DNA of 64,000 bases from Kribbella monticola (GCF_003261635.1 NZ_QFXK01000030.1:186001-250000), one strand, 5' to 3'. Positions 39,214 to 48,419 are shown, counted from the stretch's first letter. The notes: generated from the letters alone by a model not told the origin. A program made the numbers and translations.

Positions 39214-40101
39214 ATGCGAATCTTTCTGGCCGGTGCGACCGGGGTGATCGGGCGGCAAGTGGTGCCGTTGCTGCTCGAAGGTGGACATCAGGTGATCGGA
39301 TTGACGCGGCGCCCGGACGATGCCGAGGCGCTGCGGCGACAGGGTGCCGAGGCGGTCGTCGCGGATGTGTACGACGCCGGGGCGCTGACCAGGGCCATGG
39401 CCGACGCCCGGCCGTCCGTGGTGATGCACCAGCTGACCGATCTCGGCAGCCGGGATCTACAGGCCAACGCCGACATCCGCCGGCGCGGTACGAGGAACCT
39501 AGTCGACGCGGCACTCGCCGCCGGTGCGACCCGGATCATCGCGCAGAGCATCTCGTGGGCCTACGAGCCAGGCGAGAAGCCTGCCACCTCCCGCGCTTTG
39601 CTTCCTTCCCCCGCCGTTGAGGAGACCCCGCTCGATCTCGACTCGACCGGCTCGCGGTTGGCGACCGTGCGGGCCGTCGCGCAGGTGGAGGCGACCGTTG
39701 CCGAACTGCCCGAGTGGGTCGTCCTGCGGTACGGCATGCTCTACGGGCCCGGGACCTGGTATGCCAAGGGCGCCTTGATGGACGACCTGCTGCGCAGCGG
39801 TGACCTCGTGCCGAGCCGCGACATCACCAGCTTCCTCCATGTCGAAGATGCCGCGGCGGCCGCAGTACAGGCTCTCGATTGGCCGACCGGTCCGGTGAAC
39901 ATCGTCGACGACGAACCGGCCGCCGGAACGGAGTGGGTGCCTGCCTTCGCTGCTGCGATCGGCGCCCCGGTGCCGGAGGTCGAGGCGGCCGACGCGGCCG
40001 ATCGTCAGGGCTGGGCCCGTGGCGCCGACAACCGCTACGCCCGGACCGAGCTCGGTTGGTCTCCGCGCTATCCGTCCTGGCGGACCGGCTTCGGCAACTG
40101 A
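39214..40101 (+). CDS. NAD-dependent epimerase/dehydratase-like protein
   Basis: A 295-residue extended-SDR protein with the Rossmann motif FLAGATGVIGRQVVPLLL, a conserved WAYEPG region in place of the classical active-site segment, VLRYGMLYGPGTWY, and ITSFLHVEDAAAAAVQAL. The standard YxxxK catalytic pair is not obvious, so it may be an atypical SDR with a redox or regulatory role. It is divergent from the MFS operon and may share its operator region; a further GTTCA-N5-TGAAC dyad lies at 39130-39144. Two hairpins follow the gene. Confidence 0.82.
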   Translation: MRIFLAGATGVIGRQVVPLLLEGGHQVIGLTRRPDDAEALRRQGAEAVVADVYDAGALTRAMADARPSVVMHQLTDLGSRDLQANADIRRRGTRNLVDAALAAGATRIIAQSISWAYEPGEKPATSRALLPSPAVEETPLDLDSTGSRLATVRAVAQVEATVAELPEWVVLRYGMLYGPGTWYAKGALMDDLLRSGDLVPSRDITSFLHVEDAAAAAVQALDWPTGPVNIVDDEPAAGTEWVPAFAAAIGAPVPEVEAADAADRQGWARGADNRYARTELGWSPRYPSWRTGFGN

Positions 40102-40116
40102 GGCGACATACAAGGG

Positions 40117-40159
40117 CCGGGCTCGACGCTCCCGAGGGGGTAGGAGCAGTCGAGCCCGG
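40117..40159. terminator. Terminator after the epimerase-like gene
   Basis: CCGGGCTCGAC (40117-40127) pairs perfectly with GTCGAGCCCGG (40149-40159); GCTCC and GGAGC extend pairing inside the loop, giving a long two-part stem 15 nt after the stop. Confidence 0.8.
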
Positions 40160-40163
40160 TCGG

Positions 40164-40199
40164 CCGGTCCGCGCGCGGAGGGGGTGCGCTCCGGACCGG
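40164..40199. terminator. Second hairpin, on the protease-gene side
   Basis: CCGGTCCG (40164-40171) pairs with CGGACCGG (40192-40199) around a G-rich loop. It lies 28 nt beyond the stop of the convergent HtrA-like gene and probably terminates that transcript. Confidence 0.6.
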
Positions 40200-40227
40200 G
40201 GCTGTGAAGTGGTGACGGGCTCGATGG

Positions 40228-41811
40228 TCAGCGGACCGGGCCGGCCATCAAGGTGATGGTGGCGGTGTGGGAGTCGCCGGACTGGTCCTGCCAGCTGACG
40301 CGGACCTTGTCGCCGGCGTGGTGCGGGTTGAGGAGCGTGGACAGCGCGTCCGGCGAATCGACCGCCTTGCCGTCGAAGGAGGTGATCACGTCGCCGGCGT
40401 TCAGCCCCGCCTTGGCCGCGGCACCGTCGGCGACCACGTCGTTGACGATCGCGCCGGAGACGGCCTGGTTCGCCAGCACCGAGATGCCGAGCATCGCCGA
40501 GTCGCCGATGTGTACGTCCGCCGAACTCTTGCCCGCCTCGATCTGTTCGGCGATGTCGAGCGCCTGGTTGATCGGGATCGCATAACCCTGCGTCGTGGTC
40601 TGCTGCCCCTGCCCGTTGCCCTGCCCTTGCCCGTTTCCGAAGCCCTGGCCGTTGCCCTGCCCTTGCCCGTTTCCGAAGCCCTGGCCGTTGCCCTCGTTCC
40701 CGAAGCCCTGACCGTTGTCCTCGCCGCTGCCGAAGCCGCCCGAGCCGAAGCCGTCACCGGCACCCGAGCCGGCGTTGCCGAGGTTCGAGCCGCTGCCGTC
40801 GCCGTACGCCGTCTGGCCCGGGCCGCCGGTACCGCCGTTGCCGCTGCCGCCCGCGGTGTCGACGCCGATCACCTCGCCCTTGGAGTTCGCCAACGGACCG
40901 CCGGAGTCGCCGGCCTGGATGTTCGCGTCGGTCTGGATCAGGCCAGTCAGGTTCTCCGGGTCGGAGCCGGACTCGTCGGTCGCGGTGATCGCCTGGTTCA
41001 GTCCGGTCACCTTGCCGGCCGCATAGCTCGGCGTACCACCGACTCCGCCCGCGTTGCCGATCCCGACCACCTGATCGCCCAGCGCGACCTTGGAGGAGTC
41101 GCCGGTCTTGGCGACCTCGAGCCCGGAGGCACCCTTCAGCTTGAGCACCGCGATGTCGTGAGCATCGTCGTACCCGACCACAGCCGCCTCGTACGTCTTG
41201 CCGTTCCCGATGTCGGTCACCGTGATCTTGGTGGCGCCCTCGATCACGTGGTGATTGGTGAGGATCTCGCCGTCGGACGTCAACACGATCCCGGTCCCGG
41301 CGGCGCGTGCGCCCTCGTACCCGAGCACCGTGTTCACATCCACCAGCCCGGGCGAGACCTTCGCCGCCACGGCCGAGGCATCCATCGAGGAGGAGAGGCT
41401 CGACGTGATGCCGCCCGTGTGCTGATCGATGCCCCAGGCAACCGATCCGATCACGGTCGCGGTGGCGAGGCTGAGCACCCCGATCAGCGCCGGCAACCGC
41501 TTGCGCCGCTTGGGCGCCGGCGGCATCGGGTGATACCCCCACGGCTGCCCGTACCCCTGCTGATACTGAGGATTCCCCTGCCCGTACCCGAACGACCCCT
41601 GCCCGTACTGCGGCCCGTAGTACCCCTGCTGCCCATACTGCTGGCCGTACTGCGGCCCGCCCGCCGCCTGCCCGTACTGCGCCTGCGCGTGCTGCGGTCC
41701 GTTCTGCGCTTGCCCAGGCTGCGCTCCGTTCTGCGCTTGCCCAGGCTGCGGTCCGTAGTACTGCGGCTGCTGCCCGTCAGCCGGTTGCTGGTGTTCCTCG
41801 TTGCCGTTCAT
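40228..41811 (-). CDS. HtrA/DegP-like S1C serine protease with PDZ domain
   Basis: A 527-residue membrane-anchored protease. A Gln/Gly/Tyr/Pro-rich cytoplasmic tail (residues 1-105) precedes one membrane helix (about 108-127), then the trypsin-like domain with His in TNHHVI, Asp in AHDIAVLKL and Ser in QAGDSGGPL, and a C-terminal PDZ domain (about 430-525: GAIVNDVVADGAAAKAGL). Between the catalytic Ser strand and the last protease strand (QGYAIPI) lies an insertion of about 70 residues rich in Gly, Asn and Gln with a repeated NGQGFGNGQGQG pattern, which is unusual. It would degrade or check damaged proteins outside the membrane. GGAGG lies 7 nt before the ATG. Confidence 0.93.
   Translation of the reverse strand: MNGNEEHQQPADGQQPQYYGPQPGQAQNGAQPGQAQNGPQHAQAQYGQAAGGPQYGQQYGQQGYYGPQYGQGSFGYGQGNPQYQQGYGQPWGYHPMPPAPKRRKRLPALIGVLSLATATVIGSVAWGIDQHTGGITSSLSSSMDASAVAAKVSPGLVDVNTVLGYEGARAAGTGIVLTSDGEILTNHHVIEGATKITVTDIGNGKTYEAAVVGYDDAHDIAVLKLKGASGLEVAKTGDSSKVALGDQVVGIGNAGGVGGTPSYAAGKVTGLNQAITATDESGSDPENLTGLIQTDANIQAGDSGGPLANSKGEVIGVDTAGGSGNGGTGGPGQTAYGDGSGSNLGNAGSGAGDGFGSGGFGSGEDNGQGFGNEGNGQGFGNGQGQGNGQGFGNGQGQGNGQGQQTTTQGYAIPINQALDIAEQIEAGKSSADVHIGDSAMLGISVLANQAVSGAIVNDVVADGAAAKAGLNAGDVITSFDGKAVDSPDALSTLLNPHHAGDKVRVSWQDQSGDSHTATITLMAGPVR
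40615..40713 (-). repeat. 36-bp in-frame tandem repeats in the protease gene
   Basis: A 36-bp unit occupies 40615-40650 and is repeated without change at 40651-40686, followed by a shortened, diverged copy at 40687-40713. The unit encodes 12 residues of Gly/Asn/Gln-rich sequence, so copy-number change would keep the frame. A second, shorter duplication of 27 bp encodes repeated PGQAQNG near 41696-41749 in the N-terminal tail. Confidence 0.85.
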
Positions 41812-41920
41812 CCCGTTGCCTCCTCAGCCCATCCCGTCTGTCAACGAGTAGACCTCGGCAAACTGAGAACTCCATCGAGCCAACCGAGGAATCAGCTGAG
41901 AATCCGGTGTGTCCCGGCTC

Positions 41921-42484
41921 TCACCGATCGAGCAGCTTCGCCACCGCCGTCACCACCGCACGTCGTCTCCGCGCCCGCGAAATCGGCGCGGCGGCGGCGA
42001 ATTCCGGATTCATCGACGACCAGCTGGTGGCGATCGACTGCACCAGCGACAGCAGCTCCACCGGCTTGAAGTCCGACCGGATCCGCCCCGCCCGCCGGGC
42101 CTTCTCCAACTCGGCCAGCCGGCTCGCATTCACCGCCAGCACCGCTTCCAGCCGTGAACTCTCCGGCCGCTCCAACCGGTACCAGACCGCCAGCCGCAGG
42201 TGATGCGGGTGTTCCTCGAAGTAGTCGAACACGCGCCCGGCGTACTCCGGCAGGTCGTCGGCGTCGAAGCCGACCTCCTCCAGGTACTTCTCGACGTACG
42301 CCGTGAAGACCGCGTCGAAGAGCTGATCCTTGTTGCCGTAGTACGCGTACAGCATCGCCTTGTTGCAACCGGCCACCTCGGCGATCCGGTTCACCCGCGC
42401 CCCGGCGATGCCGAGGGCGGCGAACTCGTCGGTGGCGGCGTCGAGGATCCGGCTTCTGGTCCGATCGGCATTCCGCTGCTGCAT
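41921..42484 (-). CDS. TetR family regulator
   Basis: A 187-residue regulator with a TetR helix-turn-helix (RSRILDAATDEFAALGIAGA, then AEVAGCNKAMLYAYYGNKDQLF in part). The C-terminal half resembles TetR_C proteins with EEHPHHLRLAVWYRLE. It is divergent from an SDR gene; two copies of the same dyad lie between them, so it probably represses both genes. The ligand is unknown. Confidence 0.9.
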   Translation of the reverse strand: MQQRNADRTRSRILDAATDEFAALGIAGARVNRIAEVAGCNKAMLYAYYGNKDQLFDAVFTAYVEKYLEEVGFDADDLPEYAGRVFDYFEEHPHHLRLAVWYRLERPESSRLEAVLAVNASRLAELEKARRAGRIRSDFKPVELLSLVQSIATSWSSMNPEFAAAAPISRARRRRAVVTAVAKLLDR

Positions 42485-42498
42485 GGCCCAAAGTCTAC

Positions 42499-42565
42499 CT
42501 AACCAACCGGTCGGTTGATTTCTGGCAGCACAGGGTGTTTCCTGGAGCTAACCAACCAGTCGGTT
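42499..42565. promoter_or_regulatory. Duplicated operator between tetR and SDR genes
   Basis: CTAACCAACCGGTCGGTT (42499-42516) and CTAACCAACCAGTCGGTT (42548-42565) differ at one base and are 49 bp apart. Each contains an AACCAACCnGTCGGTT pseudo-palindrome. One copy lies 15 nt from the tetR start and the other 17 nt from the SDR start, so each gene has its own site. Confidence 0.8.
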
Positions 42566-42581
42566 ACATAGGTAGGAGATC

Positions 42582-43412
42582 ATGACCAAGACCTGGCTCA
42601 TCACCGGAAGCTCCCGCGGCCTCGGCCGCGAACTCACCCAGGCCGCGCTGGCCGCCGGGGACCGGGTGGTCGCCACCGCCCGCACCCCCGAGCAGCTCGA
42701 CGACCTGGTCCACAAGTACGGCGACGCGATCCGCGCGGTGGCGCTCGACGTCACGGACGCGGCGGCCTCGCGCGCCGCCGTACAGACGGCGCTGGACGAG
42801 TTCGGCGGTCTGGACGTCGTGGCCAACAACGCCGGTTACGCGAACAGTGCGCCGATCGAGGACACCGACGATGCCGACTTCCGGGCCCAGGTGGAGACCA
42901 ACTTGTTCGGCGTCGTGAACGTGACCAAGGCGGCGCTGCCGGTCTTCCGCACGCAACGCGGCGGACACTTCCTGCAGTTCTCGTCGATCGGCGGCCGGGT
43001 CGGTGGTACGCCGGGCATGGGCGCCTACCAGACCGCCAAGTTCGCCGTCGAGGGCTTCTCCGAGGTGCTCGCGAACGAGATCCGGCCGTTCGGGGTGAAG
43101 GTGACGATCATCGAGCCAGGAGCGTTCCGGACGGACTGGGGTGGTTCGTCGATGACGATCGCCGAAGTCCGCGAGGACTACGACTCCACGGTCGGCGAAC
43201 TGAACCGCTACCGGGTGGCTGCCGACGGCAAGCAGCCAGGCGATCCGGCCAAGGCGGCCCAGGCGGTCCTCGAGATCGTCAGGCTCGACAATCCTCCCCT
43301 GCGTCTACTGCTGGGCAAGGACGCGCTCGAGCACGCCGACCGCGCTTCGCGATCCCGCGCCGCCGAAGCCGCCGAGTGGGCGCACCTGACCACCTCGACC
43401 GACTACGAGTGA
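42582..43412 (+). CDS. Short-chain dehydrogenase/reductase
   Basis: A 276-residue classical SDR with TGSSRGLGRELT (TGxxxGxG), NNAGYAN, catalytic Ser in FSSIGGRVG and YQTAK. The MTKTWLITGSSRGLGRE start is typical of oxidoreductases often annotated as SDR family NAD(P)-dependent. AGGAG lies shortly upstream of the ATG. It is probably controlled by the divergent TetR protein. It ends 13 nt from the convergent MocR gene with no recognised hairpin. Confidence 0.9.
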   Translation: MTKTWLITGSSRGLGRELTQAALAAGDRVVATARTPEQLDDLVHKYGDAIRAVALDVTDAAASRAAVQTALDEFGGLDVVANNAGYANSAPIEDTDDADFRAQVETNLFGVVNVTKAALPVFRTQRGGHFLQFSSIGGRVGGTPGMGAYQTAKFAVEGFSEVLANEIRPFGVKVTIIEPGAFRTDWGGSSMTIAEVREDYDSTVGELNRYRVAADGKQPGDPAKAAQAVLEIVRLDNPPLRLLLGKDALEHADRASRSRAAEAAEWAHLTTSTDYE

Positions 43413-43425
43413 GCCCCGCCCCGGA

Positions 43426-44838
43426 TTACGACCGAAGCGAGTCGATGGCGTCGGCGAGCAGGTCGATGCCCTCGACAACTTCTTTTTCGGTCAGGCTGCC
43501 GTAGCCGAAGACCAGGCCTTCGGGTCCGGCGTGCCCCATCCAGTACGGCGCCAGGCCGTAGACGCCGAGGCCGCGCTCCAGAGCCGCCTTCTGGACACCG
43601 GCCTCGGTGAGGTCGGCCGGCAGCCAGGCCATCACGTGCAGCCCGGCGGATACACCGATCGGCACCAACTCCGGCACCCGCTCGGCCAGCCGGCCGACCA
43701 AAGTGTCCCGTAACCGGCGGTACCGCGGCCGCATCCGGCGCAGGTGCCGGTCGAACTCGCCCCGCGCCACGAAGTCGGCGAACGTCAACTGGTCGAACAC
43801 CGGCGAGCCGCGATCGTCGGCCACCTTGGCCACCGCCATCGGCTCGACCAGCCGGCTCGGCAGGATCAACCACCCGAGCCGGAGCCCGGGCGCGAGAGTC
43901 TTGCTCGCCGTACCGGCATAGACGACCGACTCCGGCGCCAGGCCCTGCATCGCGCCGATCGGCTCCCGGTCGTACCGGTACTCCGCGTCGTAGTCGTCCT
44001 CGATCACCAAGGCGTCGTTCTTGGTGGCCCAGGCGATCAAGCCTGCCCGCGTCTGCGCCGACGCCACCGCCCCGGTCGGGAACTGATGAGCCGCTGTCAC
44101 CAGTACGACGTCCGCACCCGACCGCTCGAGAGCTTCCACGTCGAGGCCGGTCTCCGACACCGGTACGCCGACCGCCTCCAGGCCGGCCTGCTTCGCGACG
44201 TCGCGCAACTCGTTGTCGGACGGGTCCTCGATCGCCAGCCGCCGGTAGCCCGAGGCCACCAGGACCTGCAGCAGCAATCGTGATCCTTGGGCGAAGCCGT
44301 TGCAGATCAGCATGTTCTCCGGGCGTGCCGATGTCCCGCGGACCCGGTTCAGGTAGTCGGCCAGGGCCTCACGCAGTTCGGAGGTACCACGTCCGTCCAA
44401 GTAGGCCAGTCGCCGGTGCGGGGTCTCGTTGAGCACCTTGCGCATCGACCGCAACCACGCAGGGCGCGGAAACTGCGAGACGTCCGGCTTGCTGTACTTG
44501 AAGTCGATCCGGGGTGCTCCCCCGCTTTCCAGAGCGGTTGCCGGCTGCGTCTCGATCCTCGCGGCGCCGGGCGCCACCTGGGTGTACCCGCCGGTCTTGC
44601 TGATCAGGTATCCCTCGGCGACCAGTTGCTGGTAGGCCTCGACCACCACACCGCGGGACAACCCGAGATCCGCCGCGAGCGCGCGGGTCGCCGGCAGCAC
44701 CGCGTCCGCCCGGAGCAGCCCCTGCCGGATCCGGTCCCGGATACCACCCTCCAGCTGCTGATGCAGCGGCACGGACGAGTCCCGGCGCAGCTCGACCAGC
44801 AGCTCACCGGCCGCGGAATTGGTCCTGGCCCGGTTCAT
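43426..44838 (-). CDS. MocR/PdxR-type regulator (GntR HTH + aminotransferase fold)
   Basis: A 470-residue regulator. The N-terminal winged helix (SSVPLHQQLEGGIRDRI, TRALAADLGLSRGVVVEAYQ) is linked to a fold-type I aminotransferase-like domain with DDYDAEYRYDR and the PLP lysine in GTASKTLAPGLRLGW. Such proteins sense PLP or amino compounds; PdxR members control vitamin B6 genes, but no pdxS/pdxT lies nearby, so the target is unknown. ATG 44838 gives a normal family length. Confidence 0.9.
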   Translation of the reverse strand: MNRARTNSAAGELLVELRRDSSVPLHQQLEGGIRDRIRQGLLRADAVLPATRALAADLGLSRGVVVEAYQQLVAEGYLISKTGGYTQVAPGAARIETQPATALESGGAPRIDFKYSKPDVSQFPRPAWLRSMRKVLNETPHRRLAYLDGRGTSELREALADYLNRVRGTSARPENMLICNGFAQGSRLLLQVLVASGYRRLAIEDPSDNELRDVAKQAGLEAVGVPVSETGLDVEALERSGADVVLVTAAHQFPTGAVASAQTRAGLIAWATKNDALVIEDDYDAEYRYDREPIGAMQGLAPESVVYAGTASKTLAPGLRLGWLILPSRLVEPMAVAKVADDRGSPVFDQLTFADFVARGEFDRHLRRMRPRYRRLRDTLVGRLAERVPELVPIGVSAGLHVMAWLPADLTEAGVQKAALERGLGVYGLAPYWMGHAGPEGLVFGYGSLTEKEVVEGIDLLADAIDSLRS

Positions 44839-44896
44839 GAAACCGCACCTTATCCAAGGACCGACGATGTCGGGCAGACTTCGGGACCGCCTACGG

Positions 44897-45835
44897 CTAG
44901 GGGATGGCTCCGGCGAGCCGCGTGGTGAGGGTCTGGACGTGGGCGATCAGCTCGGGCGGCGACTGGACCACGAAGTCGACGCCTAGCAGACCGACGTACA
45001 GGAGCAGTTCGTCCAGGGAGTTCGAGCCGGCCGAGAGGACACAGGTGGAGGAATCGACCATTTCGACGACGCCGACTGTGCTCGGGATCCGGTCGGCGAT
45101 CTGCTCGGCCGGAGCCTGAAGCAGGAATCGGGCTTGGTAGCGATACCCGCCACCCGCGACGCCCCGCGTGGTCTGCTCGAGGTCGGGTGCTTCGCGCGGC
45201 TGGAACCGTGGGCCGGTGGGGATCCGGGGTTCCATCCGGTCCAGCCGGAAGGTTCGCCAGCCCTCCCGCTCCACGTCCCAGGCGACGAGATACCAACGTC
45301 GCCCGGTGTGCACCAGGCGGTGCGGCTCCGTCGTACGGACTGTCGCGGTGCCGTCGTGACTTCGGTAGTCGAAGCGGAGTCGCTCATGGTCGCGGCAGAC
45401 CGCTGCGACGGCCATCAATACTGCGGGGTCCACGGCGGCACCCGAGTTCGGAGTGACTGCCACTGACTGCAGCAGGTGGACCCGGTGGCGCAGGCGGGAC
45501 GGCAACACCTGCTCCAGCTTGGTCAACGCCCGCACCGACGACTCCTCGATCCCGGCCACGCTCCCAGTTGCGGCAGAGCGCAGCCCGATCGCGACGGCCA
45601 CCGCCTCCTCGTCGTCCAGCAGCAGCGGCGGCAGGGAAGCACCCGCGCCAAGGCGATACCCGGCTACACCCGGAACCGCATCGACCGGATAGCCGAGGTT
45701 GCGCAGCTTGTCGACGTCGCGGCGAACCGTCCGCACACCGACTCCGAGCTCGCCGGCCAAGTCCGCGCCGCTCCAGTCGCGCGGGGACTGCAGCAGGGAG
45801 AGGAGTTTGAGCAGCCTGGCGGAGGTTTCCAGCAT
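44897..45835 (-). CDS. WYL-domain transcriptional regulator (YafY-like)
   Basis: A 312-residue protein with a DeoR-type winged helix (SARLLKLLSLLQSPRDWSGA, then GVGVRTVRRDVDKLRNLGY), a WYL core (RLRFDYRSHDG, EPHRLVHTGRRWYLVAWD) and a C-terminal WCX-like extension. WYL regulators often act on the divergent gene, here an epoxide hydrolase, through a dyad like the TAGGACA-N5-TGTCCTA element at 45858-45876. The effector is unknown. Confidence 0.9.
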   Translation of the reverse strand: MLETSARLLKLLSLLQSPRDWSGADLAGELGVGVRTVRRDVDKLRNLGYPVDAVPGVAGYRLGAGASLPPLLLDDEEAVAVAIGLRSAATGSVAGIEESSVRALTKLEQVLPSRLRHRVHLLQSVAVTPNSGAAVDPAVLMAVAAVCRDHERLRFDYRSHDGTATVRTTEPHRLVHTGRRWYLVAWDVEREGWRTFRLDRMEPRIPTGPRFQPREAPDLEQTTRGVAGGGYRYQARFLLQAPAEQIADRIPSTVGVVEMVDSSTCVLSAGSNSLDELLLYVGLLGVDFVVQSPPELIAHVQTLTTRLAGAIP

Positions 45836-45857
45836 GAAGACGAGTCTGGCAGAAAGC

Positions 45858-45876
45858 TAGGACAGAAGGTGTCCTA
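45858..45876. promoter_or_regulatory. Operator-like dyad between WYL regulator and epoxide hydrolase
   Basis: TAGGACAGAAGGTGTCCTA has perfect 7-bp arms (TAGGACA/TGTCCTA) and a 5-nt spacer. It is 23 nt upstream of both the regulator start and the hydrolase start, in a 63-nt intergenic region, so one bound dimer could control both promoters. Confidence 0.8.
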
Positions 45877-45898
45877 ACCGGGTGACAGAGTCGAGGAC

Positions 45899-47053
45899 AT
45901 GACGACGAACGAGCTCAAGCCCTTCAGCATCGACATTCCGCAGAGCACGCTGGACGACCTCAAGGCGCGGCTGACGCAGACGCGGTTGCCTGCCCCGTTG
46001 CCTGGTGACGACTGGGACACCGGCGTACCGGTTTCCTGGTTGAGCAGCCTGGTGGACTACTGGCGCGACGAGTACGACTGGCGCGCGATCGAGAAGCAGT
46101 TGAACGACTATCCGCAGTACACGACCGTGATCGATGGTCAGCAGATCCACTTCCTGCACGTGCGGTCGGCCGAGGCGGACGCGCTGCCCCTGCTGCTCAC
46201 CCACGGCTGGCCCGGATCCATCGCCGAGTTCCTCGACGTGATCGGCCCACTGACCGATCCGGTCGCCTACGGCGGCGACGCGGCGGACGCGTTCCATCTG
46301 GTGATTCCGTCACTGCCGGGGTTCGGCTTCTCCGGCCCGGTGCACGAGGGCGGCTGGTCGACGGACCGGGTCGGCCGGACCTGGGTGGAGCTGATGAACC
46401 GGCTCGGGTACCCGCGGTACGGCGTACAGGGTGGTGACATCGGTGCGGCCGTCTCGCCGGAGGTCGCCCGGGCCGATCGCGAGCGGGTCGTCGGGGTCCA
46501 CGTGAACGGCACGCCCGGGTTGCCGCCGATGAACCTGCAGGCCGAGGAACGCGCGACGCTGACCGACCTCGAGCGGGACCGGCTGGGCCGGATCGACGCG
46601 TTCATGCGCGAGGAGTTCGGCTACATCGCGATCCAGTCGACCCGGCCGCAGACGCTCGCCTACGGACTGGTCGACTCGCCGGTCGGGCAACTCGCCTGGA
46701 TCATGGACAAGTTCCGCGAGTGGACGCATCCGCGGACAACGTTGCCGGATGCAATCATCGACCGGGACCGGCTGCTGACGAACGTGATGATCTACTGGCT
46801 GACCGGTACGGCGGGCTCGGCGGCGTACGTCGGGTATGCGCAGCAGCAGCCGTGGGGCGCGACCAAGGAGAACTCGGGCGTCCCGACCGCCGTGCTCGTC
46901 TTCGCCCACGATGTCGGCATCCGCCGGTACGCCGAGCGGGAGAACACCATCACCCGCTGGACCGATGTCGACCGGGGCGGCCACTTCGCCGCGCTGGAGG
47001 AACCCGAACTGCTGACCGCGGACGTCCGGGAGTTCTTCCGGGCGCTGCGCTGA
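45899..47053 (+). CDS. Epoxide hydrolase (EHN-type alpha/beta hydrolase)
   Basis: A 384-residue enzyme with the epoxide-hydrolase N-terminal domain ([30 protein letters not shown]), the oxyanion motif HGWPGS, the nucleophile Asp in [10 protein letters not shown] and the catalytic His in [12 protein letters not shown]. It would open epoxide rings to diols via an ester intermediate in the cytoplasm; cap-domain Tyr residues are plausible but not individually assigned. It is divergent from the WYL regulator. The stop abuts the stop of the convergent TPR-like gene. Confidence 0.92.
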   Translation: MTTNELKPFSIDIPQSTLDDLKARLTQTRLPAPLPGDDWDTGVPVSWLSSLVDYWRDEYDWRAIEKQLNDYPQYTTVIDGQQIHFLHVRSAEADALPLLLTHGWPGSIAEFLDVIGPLTDPVAYGGDAADAFHLVIPSLPGFGFSGPVHEGGWSTDRVGRTWVELMNRLGYPRYGVQGGDIGAAVSPEVARADRERVVGVHVNGTPGLPPMNLQAEERATLTDLERDRLGRIDAFMREEFGYIAIQSTRPQTLAYGLVDSPVGQLAWIMDKFREWTHPRTTLPDAIIDRDRLLTNVMIYWLTGTAGSAAYVGYAQQQPWGATKENSGVPTAVLVFAHDVGIRRYAERENTITRWTDVDRGGHFAALEEPELLTADVREFFRALR

Positions 47054-47425
47054 TCAGTCGAGCGGGACGCCGAGGGTGCGCAGGATGCTGGTGCCCTCGG
47101 CGAGGTGGTGGCCGGCGCGGCGGTGGTCGCCGAGCTCCAGGCAGGCGCGGCCGAGCGCGAGGCGCGCCTGCCCTTCCAGGAGCCGGTCGCCGAGCCTGAT
47201 CGCGGCCGTCAGTGCGACCTTCTGGGTCACCAGCACCTCTTGCCAGCGGCCGGTCCCGACCAGCCGCGGTTCCATCGACCAGGCCAGTTGCCAGGCGTCG
47301 GTCAGCATCCCGTCCTCGAACGCGTGCTGCACCGCGGCCACCTCGAGGGCGACCCGGGTCGACTCGTCGAGCGAGGCCGGAAATTCATTGCCATCGGCAA
47401 ACGATGCCGGAAACGTCAGTGACAC
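47054..47425 (-). CDS. Small TPR-like protein, resembling a SARP/AfsR C-terminal piece
   Basis: A 123-residue protein rich in Ala, Leu and Glu, with helical-repeat residues (ALTAAIRLGDRLLEGQARLA, ACLELGDHRRAGHHLAEG). The pattern resembles the last TPR units of AfsR-like regulators, but there is no ATPase or DNA-binding part. It could be a true small scaffold protein or the remnant of a decayed regulator; no upstream fragments of such a gene were seen. The exact start is uncertain. Confidence 0.55.
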   Translation of the reverse strand: MSLTFPASFADGNEFPASLDESTRVALEVAAVQHAFEDGMLTDAWQLAWSMEPRLVGTGRWQEVLVTQKVALTAAIRLGDRLLEGQARLALGRACLELGDHRRAGHHLAEGTSILRTLGVPLD

Positions 47426-47510
47426 ACCGAAATCCTACGACTACTTTCCATCACTGAGATCACAGTTCTATGACCAGTCAGCAAAACCCCACCTACTCCA
47501 GGTGATGCGG

Positions 47511-48419
47511 TCAGAGGCGGGAAGGGAAGGGGATTCGGGTCAGGTCGGCGGCTACGACTATCTCGCCGCTGAATTCGGCGGACGCTTCCTCGTAGAAGCG
47601 TTCCGGTTCGGTGTAGCGCTGGGAGAAGTGGGTCAGAACGAGTTTGCGAACCCCGCACTCCTGCGCCACCCGCGCCGCCTGCCGAGCGGTGAGGTGGCCG
47701 AAGCTGGTCGCCAGTTCACGTTCGGACGACAGGTAGGTCGACTCGATCACGAGCAGGTCGGCACCGTCGGCGAGGCGGAAGACCCCCTCGCACAACCGGG
47801 TGTCCATCACGAAGGCGAATCGTTGCCCAGGGCGCGGTTCGCTCACCTGCTCCACGGTCACCGTGCGCCCGTCGACCTCGATCGAGCCCGCCCGCTGGAG
47901 CCGGCCGACCGCGGGCCCGGCGACGCCGTACCGGGCCAGTTCGTCCGGCAGCATCCGCCGGCCGTCTGGTTCGATCAACTGGTAACCGAACGACTCGATC
48001 GGGTGCTCCAGCCGCCGGACCCACAGCTGCCCGAACGAACCGACCGACAGCAGGCCTTCCTCGTCGATCGGCTCCTCCCGCAACTCCGCCCGCTCGAAGA
48101 AGGACGCGGCGTACCGGAGTCTGGTGAAGTACTCCTGCCCGGAGGCCGGATAGTGCGCATGCACCGGATGCTCCACGCCGTCGAGCGAGAGCCGTTGCAC
48201 GACGCCCGGTACGCCGAGGCAGTGGTCGCCGTGGAAATGCGTGACGCAAAGCCGCGTGATCGCGCCGGCCGGCACCCCGGCGTACAGCATCTGCCGTTGC
48301 GTCCCTTCGCCCGGGTCGAAGAGAAAACCCTCGGAATCCCAGCGCAGGAAGTAGCCGTTCTGGCTGCGTTCCCGGGACGCCACCTGACTGCCGGTGCCCA
48401 GTACAACCAGTTCGCGCAC
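47511..48419 (-). CDS. rnz: Ribonuclease Z
   Basis: A 302-residue metallo-beta-lactamase-fold endonuclease that trims tRNA 3' ends. It starts [13 protein letters not shown], with the zinc motif [13 protein letters not shown], the flexible-arm region, [17 protein letters not shown] and [12 protein letters not shown], all matching bacterial RNase Z. GTG 48419 is used; GTG 48425 is possible. The gene begins 17 nt after the dehydratase gene on the same strand and is probably co-transcribed with it. Confidence 0.93.
   Translation of the reverse strand: MRELVVLGTGSQVASRERSQNGYFLRWDSEGFLFDPGEGTQRQMLYAGVPAGAITRLCVTHFHGDHCLGVPGVVQRLSLDGVEHPVHAHYPASGQEYFTRLRYAASFFERAELREEPIDEEGLLSVGSFGQLWVRRLEHPIESFGYQLIEPDGRRMLPDELARYGVAGPAVGRLQRAGSIEVDGRTVTVEQVSEPRPGQRFAFVMDTRLCEGVFRLADGADLLVIESTYLSSERELATSFGHLTARQAARVAQECGVRKLVLTHFSQRYTEPERFYEEASAEFSGEIVVAADLTRIPFPSRL

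Noticed and set aside
40615..40713. CRISPR-like repeats
   Set aside because: The 36-bp units are contiguous without spacers, lie in frame in a protease gene and encode a Gly/Asn/Gln repeat; no cas genes are near.
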